Assembly: GCA_023247445.1 (NCBI GenBank)
Contig: JAHFGL010000014.1
Coordinates: 1 to 48,339, forward strand
DNA from: Candidatus Omnitrophota bacterium
GTDB taxonomy: Bacteria > Omnitrophota > Gorgyraeia > Zapsychrales > Zapsychraceae
Direction: 5' to 3'
DNA length: 48,339 nucleotides
Each line of letters starts with the position of its first letter. Position 1 is the stretch's first letter. Positions 1 to 9,605 of this stretch are shown here, in pieces. The notes under the pieces were generated by a model. It was not told where the DNA came from. It saw nothing but the letters and a program-made list of their open reading frames with translations, and searched no databases. Both the position numbers and the translations under genes were made by a program.

Positions 1-74
1 TCAATATTAATCCATCCAGGAATTTTCTTGGTGCCGCATCCTAAATGGAGTTTAATTGATTGCCCATCGGCCAT
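1..74 (-). CDS. SAM-dependent methyltransferase, N-terminal fragment (runs off left edge)
   Basis: Reading leftwards from an ATG at 74 gives 24 open codons to the window edge. The peptide contains LHLGCGTKKIPGWINI, which is the glycine-rich motif I of class I SAM-dependent methyltransferases in the form often seen in small methyltransferases of polysaccharide and surface-glycan loci. The start lies 3 bases after the ilvC stop, so it is probably the next gene of the same transcript. No strong Shine-Dalgarno is visible, which fits translational coupling. The substrate cannot be told from this fragment. Confidence 0.7.
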   Translation of the reverse strand, partial: MADGQSIKLHLGCGTKKIPGWINI

Positions 75-77
75 ACT

Positions 78-1070
78 TTATTTTTTCACCCAAGACATCA
101 TCTGACGCAGGCGAGAACCCACTTCTTCGACAGGATGATTTTGCGAATCTTGACGATATTTATTAAACTTCGGACGCCCGTTTTTATTTTCGTTCATCCA
201 TTCGCGGGCAAATTTCCCTGTTTGGATTTCTTTTAAAATCTTCTTCATCTCTTTACGGGTTCGCTCAGTCACAATACGAGGTCCTCGTGAATAATCACCA
301 TATTCAGCGGTGTCTGAAACTTTTTTTCGCATGCCCTTAATCCCTTCTTCATAAATTATATCTACAATTAACTTTAATTCATGAAGGCATTCAAAATACG
401 CAATCTCGGGTTGATATCCAGCTTCAACTAGCGTTTCAAACCCGGCTTTAACGAGTTCAGTTGCGCCGCCACACAAAACTGTTTGCTCACCAAACAAGTC
501 CGTTTCAGTTTCTTCTTTAAATGTTGTTTCAATAACGCCAGCCCGTGTACCACCAACACCTTTGGCATAAGCCAAAGCATCGGCCATCGCATGACCAGAG
601 GCATCTTGATAGATCGCAACTAAACAGGGTACGCCACGTCCTTCTTCATATTGTCGACGCACCAATGATCCTGGACCTTTGGGTGCAATCATCCACACAT
701 CGATATCGGCCGGCGGTTTAATTTGTTTAAAATGAATATTAAAGCCGTGCGAAAATACAAGCGACTTTCCTTTTTTCATGTAGCGTTTAATATCTTTTTT
801 GTAAATCTCAGCTTGAAGATGATCTTGGGTAAGAATCTGGATCACATCCGCTTGTTTAGCCGCGGTCGCTACATCAACTGGATTAAATCCATCTTTTTTG
901 GCTTGTTCATAATTTGGTCCGCCTGGTCGTTGAGCAATAATGACGTTTAATCCACTATCCCGTAAGTTAAGCGCTTGGCCTCGACCTTGAATTCCGTAGC
1001 CGACGATCGCGATCGTTTTATTTTTGTACACATTTAAATCAGCATCTTTGTCATAATAAATTTTTGGCAT
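78..1070 (-). CDS. ilvC: Ketol-acid reductoisomerase, class I
   Basis: This enzyme converts acetolactate and acetohydroxybutyrate to dihydroxy-acids in isoleucine/valine synthesis, using NAD(P)H and Mg2+. The 330-residue length is that of short class I enzymes. Visible landmarks are the dinucleotide motif GYGIQG near residue 24, the catalytic histidine in SHGFNIHF (about residue 109), [19 protein letters not shown], and the metal-binding ETDLFGEQ segment. The ATG at 1070 has AAAGGAAAAG just upstream. The gene follows pfkA by 10 bases; ilvB, ilvN and ilvD are not in the window. The loop after the second beta strand reads QRPGGPNY and lacks the serines that usually hold the NADPH 2'-phosphate, so cofactor preference may be unusual. 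Identity is secure. Confidence 0.97.
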   Translation of the reverse strand: MPKIYYDKDADLNVYKNKTIAIVGYGIQGRGQALNLRDSGLNVIIAQRPGGPNYEQAKKDGFNPVDVATAAKQADVIQILTQDHLQAEIYKKDIKRYMKKGKSLVFSHGFNIHFKQIKPPADIDVWMIAPKGPGSLVRRQYEEGRGVPCLVAIYQDASGHAMADALAYAKGVGGTRAGVIETTFKEETETDLFGEQTVLCGGATELVKAGFETLVEAGYQPEIAYFECLHELKLIVDIIYEEGIKGMRKKVSDTAEYGDYSRGPRIVTERTRKEMKKILKEIQTGKFAREWMNENKNGRPKFNKYRQDSQNHPVEEVGSRLRQMMSWVKK

Positions 1071-1080
1071 ATCTTTTCCT

Positions 1081-2061
1081 TTAGGTTAACAATTTGACTA
1101 ATCGATAATATTCATCGAGATGTTTAAATTCTTTGCGCGTAGCATCTTTTAAATCGGTCAAAAAGATTTCATCTTGGGCAATACCAACGGCTTTGCCAAA
1201 AGTTCCTTTTTTAATAAGTTCAACCGCGGCAACTCCCAGGCGTGTGGCTAAAATACGATCCTGTCCCGTTGGCGTTCCACCACGTTGAATGTGTCCTAAG
1301 ACAACAAACCGTGTCTCAAAGCCAGTCATGGTTGTGATGGTGTTGGCAATTTCATGGCCCTTGCCGGCGCCTTCGGCGACAACAATGACCCAGCTAATCT
1401 TTCCTTTTTTATGACCTTCGCGAACTTCGCGGCACATCCGCTCGTAATCAAATTTTCTTTCTGGAACAATAACATCTTCAGCACCGGCGCCTAAGGCTAC
1501 TTCGAGCGCAATATAACCGGATTTATTCCCCATAACTTCGACGATAAAAATACGCTCCATGCTATGTGCCGTATCGCGAATTTTATCAATGGCATCCAAA
1601 GCCGTATTAACGGCCGTATGACAGCCGATGGTTTGGTCGGTTCCATTTAAATCGTTATCGATTGTGCCCGGCAAACCAACAACAGGAAAATTATATAACT
1701 CAAGGAGCCTAGCCGCCCCCCTATAACTTCCATCCCCGCCAATAATAACGAGCGCATCGATATTATATTTTTTTAGAATCTGATAAGCTTTTTCTTTTCC
1801 GGCATCGGTGGCGAATTCCGGACAACGAGCTGTTTTTAAAATCGTTCCCCCGCGGCTAATGATGTTTGAAACCGATCGGTGATTAAGCGGAATGATTTCT
1901 TCATTTAATAAACCCGCGTAACCGCGCATAATTCCATCCACCTGAAACCCTGACATAAGTGCGGTACGTGCCACAGCACGAATCGCCGCATTCATCCCCG
2001 GGCCGTCGCCACCCGAACAAAGGATTGCAATTTTCTTAATTGGATTACCAAATAGTTCCAT
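1081..2061 (-). CDS. pfkA: 6-phosphofructokinase, ATP-dependent type
   Basis: This glycolytic kinase phosphorylates fructose 6-phosphate. Motifs in order are [12 protein letters not shown] near the N-terminus, [25 protein letters not shown] with the catalytic aspartate, and [19 protein letters not shown]. Glycine rather than aspartate in GGDGS, and PGTIDND rather than PKTIDND, point to ATP and not pyrophosphate as donor (family knowledge). A longer reading frame starts at a TTG at 2073. However, that TTG lies in the GAGGAGA Shine-Dalgarno of the ATG at 2061, so I use 2061 (326 residues). It lies between ahcY and ilvC on the same strand. Confidence 0.95.
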   Translation of the reverse strand: MELFGNPIKKIAILCSGGDGPGMNAAIRAVARTALMSGFQVDGIMRGYAGLLNEEIIPLNHRSVSNIISRGGTILKTARCPEFATDAGKEKAYQILKKYNIDALVIIGGDGSYRGAARLLELYNFPVVGLPGTIDNDLNGTDQTIGCHTAVNTALDAIDKIRDTAHSMERIFIVEVMGNKSGYIALEVALGAGAEDVIVPERKFDYERMCREVREGHKKGKISWVIVVAEGAGKGHEIANTITTMTGFETRFVVLGHIQRGGTPTGQDRILATRLGVAAVELIKKGTFGKAVGIAQDEIFLTDLKDATRKEFKHLDEYYRLVKLLT

Positions 2062-2075
2062 TGTTCTCCTCAAAT

Positions 2076-2182
2076 TCTAAACCCAAAACACTAAATAAAC
2101 TCAAAATTTTAATATCAAAATTTAAAACCTATTAACTTTTTTAATTTTTTGTTTATTTAGGATTTAGAGTTTTGTGTTTAGA
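2076..2182. repeat. AT-rich intergenic inverted repeat of TAAAC/CTAAA words
   Basis: The 132-base gap between ahcY and pfkA holds an imperfect inverted repeat. CTAAATAAAC at 2091-2100 pairs perfectly with GTTTATTTAG at 2151-2160. The outer TCTAAAC at 2076-2082 pairs with GTTTAGA at 2176-2182, with partly matching A-rich sequence between. The words CTAAAC, CTAAAT and TTTAGAG recur. It resembles a degenerate, G-poor relative of the CCCTAA-type repeats near 44.7 and 45.5 kb. It lies in the pfkA 5' leader. No function is claimed. Confidence 0.5.
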
Positions 2183-2193
2183 GTTTTTTAAAG

Positions 2194-3450
2194 TTAAGTT
2201 CCCATCTCCCAGCTCGAGAGATATTTCTTTTGTTCAGCTGTTAATGTATCAATCTTAATGCCAAGCGCATGGAGCTTAAGTTTTGCGATCATTCGATCGA
2301 TATTTTCAGGAACAGAATAAACTTTCTTTTCCAATCTTTTATAATTCTTGGCCACATATTCCGCGGATAAGGCTTGATTAGCAAAGCTCATATCCATAAC
2401 GGAGGCTGGATGTCCTTCAGCGGCCGCCAAATTAACGAGCCGCGCATCACCTAAAATATAAACCGCACGGCCATTCTTTAATTTAAATTCCTCAACGAAT
2501 TCACGAATCTTTCGTCGGGATTTTGTGATTGTATTTAATCCTTTTAAATCAATTTCAGCATCAAAGTGTCCAGAGTTGGCTAAAACAGCCCCATCACGCA
2601 TCAAAAGCATATGTTCTTTGCGGATAACATTAATGTCACCGGTCACGGTTACAAAAAAGTCACCAATTTTAGCGGCGTCTTTGATGGGCATCACTTGATA
2701 CCCATCCATGTTGGCTTCAAGCGCTCGTAGCGGATCAACTTCCGTGACGACAACTTTAGCTCCCATTCCAGCAGCACGCATTGCGAGGCCTCGACCGCAC
2801 CAGCCGAAACCTGCAACAACAAATGTCGATCCAGCGATCAAACGATTGGTCGCACGAATAACACCATCGATTGTGGATTGACCCGTTCCATAACGGTTAT
2901 CAAAGAAATGTTTAGTCATGGCATCGTTAACGGCAATGATGGGATAAAGAAGCAAGTTTTGCTGCTCAAGACTCTTAAGACGGACAACACCAGTTGTGGT
3001 TTCTTCCGTTCCTGCCAAAAGATATTTCACTAAATCTTTTCTCTTCTGATGAATTTCGGAAACCAAATCAGCGCCATCATCCATGGTCAAATGCGGTTTA
3101 ATATCAAGCGCGCTGTTTAAATGTTTATAATACGTCTTGTTATCTTCTCCTTTAATAGCAAAGGTCGAGATTCCGTAATCTTTAACCAAAGACGCCGCCA
3201 CATCATCTTGCGTTGATAAAGGATTCGAGGCGCACAAACTAATGTCCGCACCACCAGTTTTTAAAACGATCATAAGATTGGCTGTTTCCGTCGTGACATG
3301 CAAACAGCAACTCATCTTTAATCCCTTTAATGGTTTTTCCTTGGCAAAACGTTTTTCAATTAACGAAAGAACAGGCATATCTTTTTTCGCCCATTCAATA
3401 CGTAGTTTTCCCTTTGGGGCCAACGATATATCTTTTACATCATATTTCAT
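2194..3450 (-). CDS. ahcY: Adenosylhomocysteinase
   Basis: This enzyme hydrolyses S-adenosylhomocysteine to adenosine and homocysteine, removing the product that inhibits methyltransferases. It uses tightly bound NAD. Visible features are HVTTETANL near residue 52, [20 protein letters not shown], and the NAD-binding [20 protein letters not shown] around residue 213. At 418 residues it ends in [16 protein letters not shown] and lacks the C-terminal KPDHYRY tail of the long (eukaryotic/proteobacterial) form. It therefore belongs to the short form known from Thermotoga and archaea (family knowledge). It follows metK by 66 bases, giving a two-gene SAM cycle unit. Confidence 0.96.
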   Translation of the reverse strand: MKYDVKDISLAPKGKLRIEWAKKDMPVLSLIEKRFAKEKPLKGLKMSCCLHVTTETANLMIVLKTGGADISLCASNPLSTQDDVAASLVKDYGISTFAIKGEDNKTYYKHLNSALDIKPHLTMDDGADLVSEIHQKRKDLVKYLLAGTEETTTGVVRLKSLEQQNLLLYPIIAVNDAMTKHFFDNRYGTGQSTIDGVIRATNRLIAGSTFVVAGFGWCGRGLAMRAAGMGAKVVVTEVDPLRALEANMDGYQVMPIKDAAKIGDFFVTVTGDINVIRKEHMLLMRDGAVLANSGHFDAEIDLKGLNTITKSRRKIREFVEEFKLKNGRAVYILGDARLVNLAAAEGHPASVMDMSFANQALSAEYVAKNYKRLEKKVYSVPENIDRMIAKLKLHALGIKIDTLTAEQKKYLSSWEMGT

Positions 3451-3490
3451 TTAGCATCCCGTCCTTTTCTATATTTTTTTAATGAATGAC

Positions 3491-3509
3491 GAGGCTCGCC
3501 ATGAGCCTT
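3491..3509 (-). other. Hairpin in the metK-ahcY spacer
   Basis: AGGCTC at 3492-3497 pairs with GAGCCT at 3503-3508 around a 5-base loop, in the 66-base gap between metK and ahcY. No U tract follows on the minus strand, so it is not a normal intrinsic terminator. It may be an RNA stability or processing element, or chance. Confidence 0.35.
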
Positions 3510-3516
3510 GTTTACT

Positions 3517-4668
3517 CTAGGCGGCCTTTTTTAAAATGTCCGCCTTATCTGTTTTTTCCCAGGTGAATCCCTCACGACCAAAATGTCCGTAAGCCGCTGT
3601 CTTTAAATAAACAGGTGTTAAAAGATCAAGCGTGCTGATAATGCCGCGTGGGGTTAAATCAAAGTGTCGCGTAACTAAATCAACTAATTTTTGTTCAGAA
3701 ATTTTGCTCGTGCCATAGGTTTCAACCATGACGCTGACCGGTTCTGCCTTTCCAATAGCATAACCTAATTGCACCAAGCATCGTTTTGCCAGTTTTGCAG
3801 CGACGATATTTTTGGTGATATAACGGCACATATACGCGGCCGATCGATCAACCTTGGTTGGATCTTTTCCAGAAAATGCGCCACCACCGTGAGGAACAAC
3901 TCCGCCGTAAGTGTCAACGATGATCTTTCGACCTGTAACTCCAGTGTCGGATTGTGGACCGCCAACGACGAACTTTCCAGTTTCATTGACGTAGAATTTA
4001 GTTTTCTTATCGATTAACTTGCTGACGATAGGCATCGCAATTGTGTCAATAATTTCTTTTTTGGATTTTTCTGTAATCTTCTTTCCAGTTTTATCCAAAA
4101 TCTTTTCGGTGTGTTGACAAGCCAAGACAACCGCATCCACGCGCATTGGTTTATCGCCATCATATTCGATCGTAACCTGACTTTTACAATCGGGCCCTAG
4201 ATAATCTAGCTCACTCGATTTACGAACATCTTCAACTCTCTTCACTAATTTATGAGCCAACATAATAGGAAGCGGCATAAGCTCTGGAGTTTCATCGCAG
4301 GCATAACCAAACATAATGCCCTGATCCCCGGCCCCACCCGTATCAACCCCTTGTGAAATATCTGGTGATTGACGATTGATTGCGTTTAAAATCGAACATG
4401 TATTAGCATCAAATCCGTATTTCGGATGAGTATAACCAATGTCGAGTAAAACTTTTCGTACCAATTTATGAACGTCAACATACGTTGTCGTTGTAATTTC
4501 ACCGCCGACAATAACAAGCCCCATGGAGACAAAACTCTCGCAGGCCACGCGTCCTTTTGGATCATCGCGTAAAACAGCATCTAATACTGAGTCGGAAATC
4601 TGATCACACACTTTATCTGGATGACCATTACCGACTGATTCTGAAGTAAATAAGTATTTTCCTTTCAC
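3517..4668 (-). CDS. metK: S-adenosylmethionine synthetase
   Basis: This cytoplasmic enzyme makes SAM from methionine and ATP. The 383-residue length is normal. Motifs are [20 protein letters not shown] at the N-terminus (ATP-binding HPDK), [18 protein letters not shown] near residue 112, [20 protein letters not shown] around 237, and [19 protein letters not shown]. The start is GTG at 4668, preceded by AAAGGAAG at a good distance. SVGNGHPDK replaces the commoner SVTEGHPDK, with the catalytic histidine kept. The upstream 76-base gap contains two competing hairpins. ahcY directly downstream recycles the SAH made from its product. Confidence 0.97.
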   Translation of the reverse strand: MKGKYLFTSESVGNGHPDKVCDQISDSVLDAVLRDDPKGRVACESFVSMGLVIVGGEITTTTYVDVHKLVRKVLLDIGYTHPKYGFDANTCSILNAINRQSPDISQGVDTGGAGDQGIMFGYACDETPELMPLPIMLAHKLVKRVEDVRKSSELDYLGPDCKSQVTIEYDGDKPMRVDAVVLACQHTEKILDKTGKKITEKSKKEIIDTIAMPIVSKLIDKKTKFYVNETGKFVVGGPQSDTGVTGRKIIVDTYGGVVPHGGGAFSGKDPTKVDRSAAYMCRYITKNIVAAKLAKRCLVQLGYAIGKAEPVSVMVETYGTSKISEQKLVDLVTRHFDLTPRGIISTLDLLTPVYLKTAAYGHFGREGFTWEKTDKADILKKAA

Positions 4669-4694
4669 TTTTGCTTCCTTTCTTTTACTTTGCT

Positions 4695-4731
4695 TATGGC
4701 AAATTAATTTTTATTTGCAGCTAAAGCCATA
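4695..4731 (-). promoter_or_regulatory. Two mutually exclusive small hairpins in the metK leader
   Basis: In the 76 bases before metK, TATGGC (4695-4700) can pair with GCCATA (4726-4731). GCAAAT (4699-4704) can pair with ATTTGC (4713-4718). The two helices share bases 4699-4700, so only one can form fully. The region does not match a SAM riboswitch class I can recognise and is short for one. A control role is only a possibility. Confidence 0.3.
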
Positions 4732-4744
4732 CGCTATATTCTTA

Positions 4745-5485
4745 TTAGTTTTTAAATTTCGCTTGAGCCTCTTTGTACGATTCAATGCTGCCGATATCAT
4801 ACCATTTTCCAAAAAAATTAAAACCATAGACATTATTTTTTTCAGACAGCCAACGCAGATAATCGCCCGCCTTATCCGCCTTCTTTGTTTCTGTTAAATA
4901 CACTTCAACAAGCCCAAGCGTTGCCTTCGGTAAATAATAACAACACATGGAAATCAGTGTCGATTTTGGATTCGCTGGCTTCTCTTCAAAAGAGGTGATC
5001 TTCTTGGTGGCATCTATGCCAACAACCCCAAAATTCTTGGCTTCTTCTAAATTCTTTATATCGTATAAGCCAATTGTCACCGAATCCTTAAACTTCTTTG
5101 AAAACAGAATATATTCATCTAAAGAATAGTCAAACAAATTATCACTACCAATAACGAGCACATCCTCGTTAATCGCTTCCTTCTTTATGACAAACTGAAT
5201 GTCGCCAATCGATCCTAGTCGATCGTCAGGGGTATTGGTCCCATCATTGACAATTTTTATCGGACACGAAAAATTCTTTTGCGCTTTTGCCCACTCAACG
5301 AATATCGAATAAAATTTATTATTGGTAACCAACAGCACTTCGCTCAAGCCATCAAAACTCTTGATCTTATCAAGGACATAATTGACCAAAGATTTGCCAT
5401 TAATGTCGAGTAAAGCTTTCGGCGTATCTTTGACCAAAGGATACAATCGCGTTCCATAACCAGCGGCTAAAATTAAGACTTTCAT
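4745..5485 (-). CDS. Sugar-phosphate nucleotidyltransferase (NDP-sugar pyrophosphorylase family)
   Basis: The N-terminus carries the signature [20 protein letters not shown] (residues 6-25), which binds NTP and the sugar phosphate in glucose-1-phosphate nucleotidyltransferases. A later SDNLFDY segment provides the metal-binding aspartate, and EEKP near residue 168 matches the sugar-binding strand. At 246 residues it is a minimal nucleotidyltransferase domain without the left-handed helix acyl/acetyltransferase tail. The ATG overlaps the ptsI stop by 4 bases (ATGA), so translation is probably coupled. It likely makes an activated sugar for envelope glycans. The base (dTTP, UTP or CTP) and the sugar cannot be told from sequence. 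Confidence 0.85.
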   Translation of the reverse strand: MKVLILAAGYGTRLYPLVKDTPKALLDINGKSLVNYVLDKIKSFDGLSEVLLVTNNKFYSIFVEWAKAQKNFSCPIKIVNDGTNTPDDRLGSIGDIQFVIKKEAINEDVLVIGSDNLFDYSLDEYILFSKKFKDSVTIGLYDIKNLEEAKNFGVVGIDATKKITSFEEKPANPKSTLISMCCYYLPKATLGLVEVYLTETKKADKAGDYLRWLSEKNNVYGFNFFGKWYDIGSIESYKEAQAKFKN

Positions 5486-7245
5486 CGTCCGTCACTACTC
5501 AACAGTTGTGGGGCTAGTTCTTTTAATTTAGCACGCGCAGATTCTTCAACTTCTTGCCCCGTTGATAATTGAAGAACTCTGTTGGCTAATTCTTGTGCAT
5601 CTTTAAAACTCACACTTCGAATAAGTTTTTTAATCTGCAAAATACTCGATGGTGACATACTAAAATCATCCAAGTTAAGCCCCAAAAGAATAAGCGCCAG
5701 GATTGGTTCACTGGCCATCTCTCCACACAATCCAACTTTTATATTAGCTTTATGAGCAGCATCAATGGTCATTTTAATCAAACGTAGGACCGCCGGATGT
5801 CCAGGTTCATATAAATCAGCCGTTTGTTCATTCACACGGTCAACCGCTAAGGTGTATTGAATAAGATCATTGGTTCCAATACTAAAAAAGGCCGCTTCTT
5901 TCGCTAAAAGATCAGCGGTCATCGCCGCCGAAGGAACTTCAATCATAAGCCCCACCGGAACCTTTTCATCAAAAGCGATATTTTCCTCTTTTAAATTATA
6001 TTTAACCTCATTTAAAATAGCCGTCGCTTGACGAAATTCGCCAACCCCAGCAATCATCGGATACATCAATCTAATTTTCCCATAAACAGAAGCGCGCAAA
6101 ATAGCGCGCAACTGTGTCTTAAAAATATCTGGCCGTGCTAAACAAAAACGGATCGCCCGCCAACCTAAGAAAGGATACATATCTCGAGGAATTTGTAAGC
6201 TTGAAATAAATTTATCGCCACCCAAATCAAGTGTTCGAATTGTCACCTCATGAGGCGCCATGGCTTGAGCCACTTGCTTATACGCTTCAAATTGTTCTTC
6301 CTCTGACGGCAAATCAACACGATTCATATAAAAATATTCTGTCCTGTATAGACCAATCCCATCGGTTCCAATTTTTAAAAGATTTGGGATCTCTTCAGGC
6401 AACTCTAAATTAGCTAAGATCGTTACGTGTCTCCCATCGGTTGTTTCCGCTGGTAAGTTTTTGAGTTCTTGAAATTGGCCACGATATTCAACAATACGAT
6501 TCTGGGCTGTACGATAATATTTTCTTGTTTCTTCCGATGGATGAACAATGATGAGCCCCTTACGGCCATCAACGATCACATAATCTTGATTATGAATTCG
6601 AAGTGTGGCATCTTTTAAACCAACAACCGCTGGAACGCCTAAAGATTTAGCCATAATCGCAGTATGTGAAGTTTTCCCTCCACTATCCGTGGCAAAGCCG
6701 ATGATATTTTTGTTATACATGCTCACAGTGTTCGATGGCGACAAGTCGTGGCTGATGATAATCAATTGTTCAGAAAGAGTTTCAAACTCATGCATCTTAT
6801 CTTCATCCATTAAGTTCTTTAAAACTCGTCGGCCAACATCGATAATATCATTAACACGTTCACGCAAGTATTCATCTTCAATATTAGAAAAAATCTTAAT
6901 ATGTTTCTTTATTACTTCTGCAAACGTGTACTCCGCCGATAATTTTTCACTTCTTATGCGCTTAATGACTTCTTCAATTAAAGTACGATCCTCCAAGACC
7001 AAAAGATGGGCATCAAAAATCTGGCCATGCTGACCTTTAATCTCCGCCATCACTTTTTTCTGGATATCCAAGATTTCTTCACGAGTCTTAATGAGGGCCT
7101 CTTCAAACCGGGCGATTTCAATGGGAATCTCCTTCTCCATAATAGCCCGTGGTGGAACCACGAAGTCTTGTTTCTCTAAAATAAAAGCGTGGCCGGCGGC
7201 AATGCCTGGCGCAGCGGGAATTCCTTTTAAAACAATTTCTTGCAT
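5482..7245 (-). CDS. ptsI: Phosphoenolpyruvate-protein phosphotransferase, PTS enzyme I
   Basis: Enzyme I takes phosphate from PEP onto a histidine and passes it to HPr. All diagnostic segments are present: [20 protein letters not shown] with phosphorylated His194, the PEP-binding [39 protein letters not shown], the [14 protein letters not shown] segment, and [10 protein letters not shown] with the catalytic cysteine. The 587 residues are full length. The start codon shares one base with the ptsH stop (TAATG), as in classical ptsHI pairs. No EIIB or EIIC permease is in the window. With ptsN and yvcK beside it, a regulatory phosphorelay is more likely than bulk sugar uptake, though permeases could lie elsewhere. 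Confidence 0.97.
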   Translation of the reverse strand: MQEIVLKGIPAAPGIAAGHAFILEKQDFVVPPRAIMEKEIPIEIARFEEALIKTREEILDIQKKVMAEIKGQHGQIFDAHLLVLEDRTLIEEVIKRIRSEKLSAEYTFAEVIKKHIKIFSNIEDEYLRERVNDIIDVGRRVLKNLMDEDKMHEFETLSEQLIIISHDLSPSNTVSMYNKNIIGFATDSGGKTSHTAIMAKSLGVPAVVGLKDATLRIHNQDYVIVDGRKGLIIVHPSEETRKYYRTAQNRIVEYRGQFQELKNLPAETTDGRHVTILANLELPEEIPNLLKIGTDGIGLYRTEYFYMNRVDLPSEEEQFEAYKQVAQAMAPHEVTIRTLDLGGDKFISSLQIPRDMYPFLGWRAIRFCLARPDIFKTQLRAILRASVYGKIRLMYPMIAGVGEFRQATAILNEVKYNLKEENIAFDEKVPVGLMIEVPSAAMTADLLAKEAAFFSIGTNDLIQYTLAVDRVNEQTADLYEPGHPAVLRLIKMTIDAAHKANIKVGLCGEMASEPILALILLGLNLDDFSMSPSSILQIKKLIRSVSFKDAQELANRVLQLSTGQEVEESARAKLKELAPQLLSSDGR

Positions 7246-7511
7246 TAGATTTGCTCTTTATTTAATAAGGCTTCTAATTCTACCATTACTTTTTCTGCAT
7301 CATCCCCATCGACCTCAACTGTCAACTTAGAATTTTGTTGAGCGCCTAAGGTTAAGATACCCATAATTGACTTGCCATTAACACGTTCACTTCCCTTTTG
7401 CACCGTCACTGTGGCATTATATTTTGACGAAATCTGAACAAAAAGCGCCGCCGGACGCGCATGGAGGCCTTGAGCGTTTCTAATAACAATTTCTTTCTGT
7501 ATATGGGGCAT
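7245..7511 (-). CDS. ptsH: Phosphocarrier protein HPr
   Basis: HPr relays phosphate from enzyme I to EIIA proteins. GLHARPA carries the phosphorylated histidine (residue 17 from the ATG). [14 protein letters not shown] carries the serine equivalent to Ser46, the target of HPr kinase, so an HprK is expected elsewhere in the genome (inference). The frame is open from a GTG at 7517, two codons upstream. I chose the ATG at 7511 because it puts the histidine close to the family position (15); neither start has a strong Shine-Dalgarno. It sits 21 bases after yvcK and overlaps ptsI by one base. Confidence 0.95.
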   Translation of the reverse strand: MPHIQKEIVIRNAQGLHARPAALFVQISSKYNATVTVQKGSERVNGKSIMGILTLGAQQNSKLTVEVDGDDAEKVMVELEALLNKEQI

Positions 7512-7532
7512 TTTCACTTGACCGTTTTTGTA

Positions 7533-8771
7533 TTATCTTTTTATAACTCGATTGGCCTCAATCAATTTAATGAGGGCTCGATTTAATTTTTGAGAATCAT
7601 GACGAACATAGTTTGTAACGCCCAACAAATCTGTTCCTACCACCTGATAGCCCATTTCGCGAATAAGCTCAACATCGGCTTTAACAGGAAACGACTCTTC
7701 TCCTTCATAACGATCTAGTGCATCATGGGGAGCTTCCGCATTATTGACTAAACACGCATCAATCACATCTTTATTGGAATGTTCAATAATCGCCTTAACA
7801 TGGTCGCTGGCTGTATAACGATCCGTTTCACCATGCTGGGTCATCACATTGCAAATATATATTTTAAAGGCTGAGGATTTCGCAACCGCTTCGCTCATCC
7901 CTTTGATGATTAAATTTGGAATAACACTTGTATATAAACTGCCTGGCCCAAGGATAATAACATCAGCCTCTTCAATAGCCGTCAAAGCATCTTGTGTTGG
8001 GTGTGCATTATCCGTCAATGAAAGTCGTTTTATTTGCGAATTGCGATTAGGAATTTTCGCTTCCCCTTGCGTTTGTGTGCCGTCCTCATACTCCGCAACC
8101 AGATGAATATTGCTTACGGTGGCTGGAACAACCTTTCCACGAATCGCTAGAACTTTACTGGTTTCTTTAACCGCGCGCTCAAAATCCCCGTTGGTCAATT
8201 GGACCATTGCCGTCAAAAAAAGATTTCCAAAATTATGACCTTGAAGCTGCGAATCCTTTGAAAAACGAAACTGAAAAAGTTCACCCATCAAAGCCGGCGC
8301 ATCCGCTAAGGCAACTAGACAATTTCGAATATCTCCTGGAGCGACGATATTAAATTCTTCGCGCAATCGTCCTGATGATCCACCGCTATCAGCCACCGTC
8401 ACAATCGCCGTTATATTTGAAGTATATTCCTTAAGCCCAAAAATCAAATGTGAAAGACCATGACCGCCACCCATGACAACAATTTTAGGGCCGCGTTCTA
8501 AATATCGCCGTTGATAAAGAATGTTAACTAATTCGCGTTCACCTTCAGGAAGAAAAAGAGTCAGCAGGGAAACAATCATCTTCCCTATTCCCATGACAAT
8601 CAAAATAATTCCGCAGATAATCCAAACGACACCAAGGGTACTAACAAAAGGATAGGGTTCGGCCGTTAAAACAGCTCCGAAGCCTACAATAATAACCCCG
8701 AGCAATGATGTCAAAAGCCATCTTTTGACTTTCATGCCAGGGTATAACCATTTGAACGGATTACTTGGCAT
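7533..8771 (-). CDS. yvcK: YvcK/CofD-family gluconeogenesis factor, membrane-anchored form
   Basis: YvcK proteins bind UDP-sugars and link carbon source, central metabolism and cell-wall synthesis. Residues about 19-37 and 42-72 form two hydrophobic helices, followed by the Rossmann-like domain starting VVMGGGHGLS (residues 98-107), VADSGGSSGRLREEF and APGDIRNCLVAL, all typical of the family. The 412-residue length fits the longer membrane-anchored subgroup; many Firmicutes versions lack the helices. The gene lies between ptsN (2 bases away) and ptsH. This is reminiscent of the Bacillus cluster where yvcK neighbours the HPr-like gene crh, but rapZ and whiA homologues are missing here. UDP-sugar binding is family knowledge. 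Confidence 0.92.
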   Translation of the reverse strand: MPSNPFKWLYPGMKVKRWLLTSLLGVIIVGFGAVLTAEPYPFVSTLGVVWIICGIILIVMGIGKMIVSLLTLFLPEGERELVNILYQRRYLERGPKIVVMGGGHGLSHLIFGLKEYTSNITAIVTVADSGGSSGRLREEFNIVAPGDIRNCLVALADAPALMGELFQFRFSKDSQLQGHNFGNLFLTAMVQLTNGDFERAVKETSKVLAIRGKVVPATVSNIHLVAEYEDGTQTQGEAKIPNRNSQIKRLSLTDNAHPTQDALTAIEEADVIILGPGSLYTSVIPNLIIKGMSEAVAKSSAFKIYICNVMTQHGETDRYTASDHVKAIIEHSNKDVIDACLVNNAEAPHDALDRYEGEESFPVKADVELIREMGYQVVGTDLLGVTNYVRHDSQKLNRALIKLIEANRVIKR

Positions 8772-8773
8772 GA

Positions 8774-9250
8774 CTACATTTTGGAGAGTCGACCATCTTC
8801 TTGATAGATGATTTTTAGTATTGTTTTTTCGTCTTTGCCGGACTTTAAGATTTCTCTAATATATTTATCTTTGAGAAGGCGCGAGATCCGTGCTAAGGCT
8901 TTTAGGTGAGGACCGGCAGAATCAACGGGTGCGACCAGTAGGAAGAATATATATGCAGGTTCACCGTCTAAAGAATCAAAGTTAATACCTTTTTTGCTAA
9001 TACCAATGCAACCAACTAGCTTTTTCGCACTATCGGTTTTGCCGTGAGGAATAGCAATACCTTGTCCTATAGCGGTTGACCCTAAAGCTTCACGGGCCAT
9101 AAGGACTTCGACAATTTTATTTTTATACTTTTTTTCAATGGCCTCTGATGAAACGAGTAAGCCAACTAATTCTTCGATAACCTGCTCTTTCGTCGTACTT
9201 TGAAGATCGGCACACACAGCGCCGGGATTTAAGATATCACTTAATTTCAT
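8774..9250 (-). CDS. ptsN: PTS EIIA domain protein (PtsN/fructose type)
   Basis: The protein starts MKLSDILNPGAVCADL, as EIIA-Ntr proteins do. It contains EALGSTAIGQGIAIPHGK, whose histidine accepts phosphate from HPr. It ends with the ARISRLLKD helix typical of the domain, and no EIIB or EIIC is fused. The open frame extends upstream to 9340, but those codons read through tRNA-Gly and give a well-known false peptide. I use the ATG at 9250, which has TGGAG 9 bases upstream (158 residues). A second ATG at 9265 is possible. With ptsH and ptsI it forms a complete regulatory phosphorelay. Confidence 0.93.
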   Translation of the reverse strand: MKLSDILNPGAVCADLQSTTKEQVIEELVGLLVSSEAIEKKYKNKIVEVLMAREALGSTAIGQGIAIPHGKTDSAKKLVGCIGISKKGINFDSLDGEPAYIFFLLVAPVDSAGPHLKALARISRLLKDKYIREILKSGKDEKTILKIIYQEDGRLSKM

Positions 9251-9290
9251 TGACGATGACTCCATAGTTGCGCCAGAAGGAAAGATTAAA

Positions 9291-9364
9291 AGCGGCGGAT
9301 GGGATTCGAACCCACGACGACCACCTTGGCAAGGTGGCATTCTAGCCAGCTGAATTACCGCCGC
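9291..9364 (-). tRNA. tRNA-Gly (anticodon GCC)
   Basis: The acceptor arms GCGGCGG and CCGCCGC pair perfectly with discriminator U. The anticodon stem CCACC/GGTGG encloses TTGCCAA, giving anticodon GCC. The T arm contains GGTTCGAATCC. CCA is not encoded. The 5' end abuts a strong hairpin. The gene lies about 40 bases before the ptsN start and probably shares its transcript. Confidence 0.97.
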
Positions 9365-9388
9365 AAAAATTACGAAGTAATTTTTGCG
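9362..9388. repeat. Perfect 12-bp hairpin abutting the tRNA-Gly 5' end
   Basis: CGCAAAAATTAC (9362-9373) and GTAATTTTTGCG (9377-9388) are perfect inverted repeats around a 3-base loop. The first three bases of tRNA-Gly are inside the stem. There is no U tract after it on the minus strand, so it is more likely a leader or processing structure than a terminator. Confidence 0.7.
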
Positions 9389-9412
9389 CAGTCCTTATTT
9401 CAATAATATCAT

Positions 9413-9501
9413 CCAGAAAAATAAGGGCCGCCGCAAACTTACCACATTACCAATTTAGAAAGAATTATTCAGGAAAACAAACGCCGCCGCAAATTTACTA
9501 C
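9413..9501. repeat. Two direct repeats resembling the tRNA-Gly 5' junction
   Basis: Between tRNA-Leu and tRNA-Gly, segments ending at 9445 and 9501 match in 24 of 30 aligned bases around the core CCGCCGCAAA. The same core occurs at the tRNA-Gly 5' end (9358-9367), where CCGCCGC is the complement of the acceptor stem. They look like decayed partial duplications of the tRNA start and its leader. Confidence 0.55.
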
Positions 9502-9517
9502 AAATTTTATTATTTAG

Positions 9518-9599
9518 TGGGCGGAAGAGGACTTGAACCTCCATGAGTTGCCCCACTAGTTCCTAAGACTAGCGCGTCTACCAATTCCGCCATCCGCCC
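9518..9599 (-). tRNA. tRNA-Leu (anticodon UAG)
   Basis: The acceptor GGGCGGA pairs with TCCGCCC, followed by discriminator A. The D arm GCGGAATTGGTAGACGC is the class II leucine form. The anticodon loop CTTAGGA reads UAG, with a variable arm (about TGGGGCAACTCA) and T arm GGTTCAAGTCC. Its length of 82 fits a class II tRNA. CCA is not encoded. Confidence 0.96.
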
Positions 9600-9605
9600 C
9601 ACTTC

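Noticed and set aside
2062-2073. TTG start for pfkA
   Set aside because: The TTG lies within the GAGGAGA ribosome site of the ATG at 2061.
3451-3516. SAH or SAM riboswitch before ahcY
   Set aside because: Only a 6-bp hairpin is present; the conserved cores of known SAM/SAH classes are not recognisable.
9251-9340. N-terminal extension of the ptsN frame
   Set aside because: It translates tRNA-Gly, giving the well-known false peptide GRRGFESHPP; the ATG at 9250 has a proper ribosome site.
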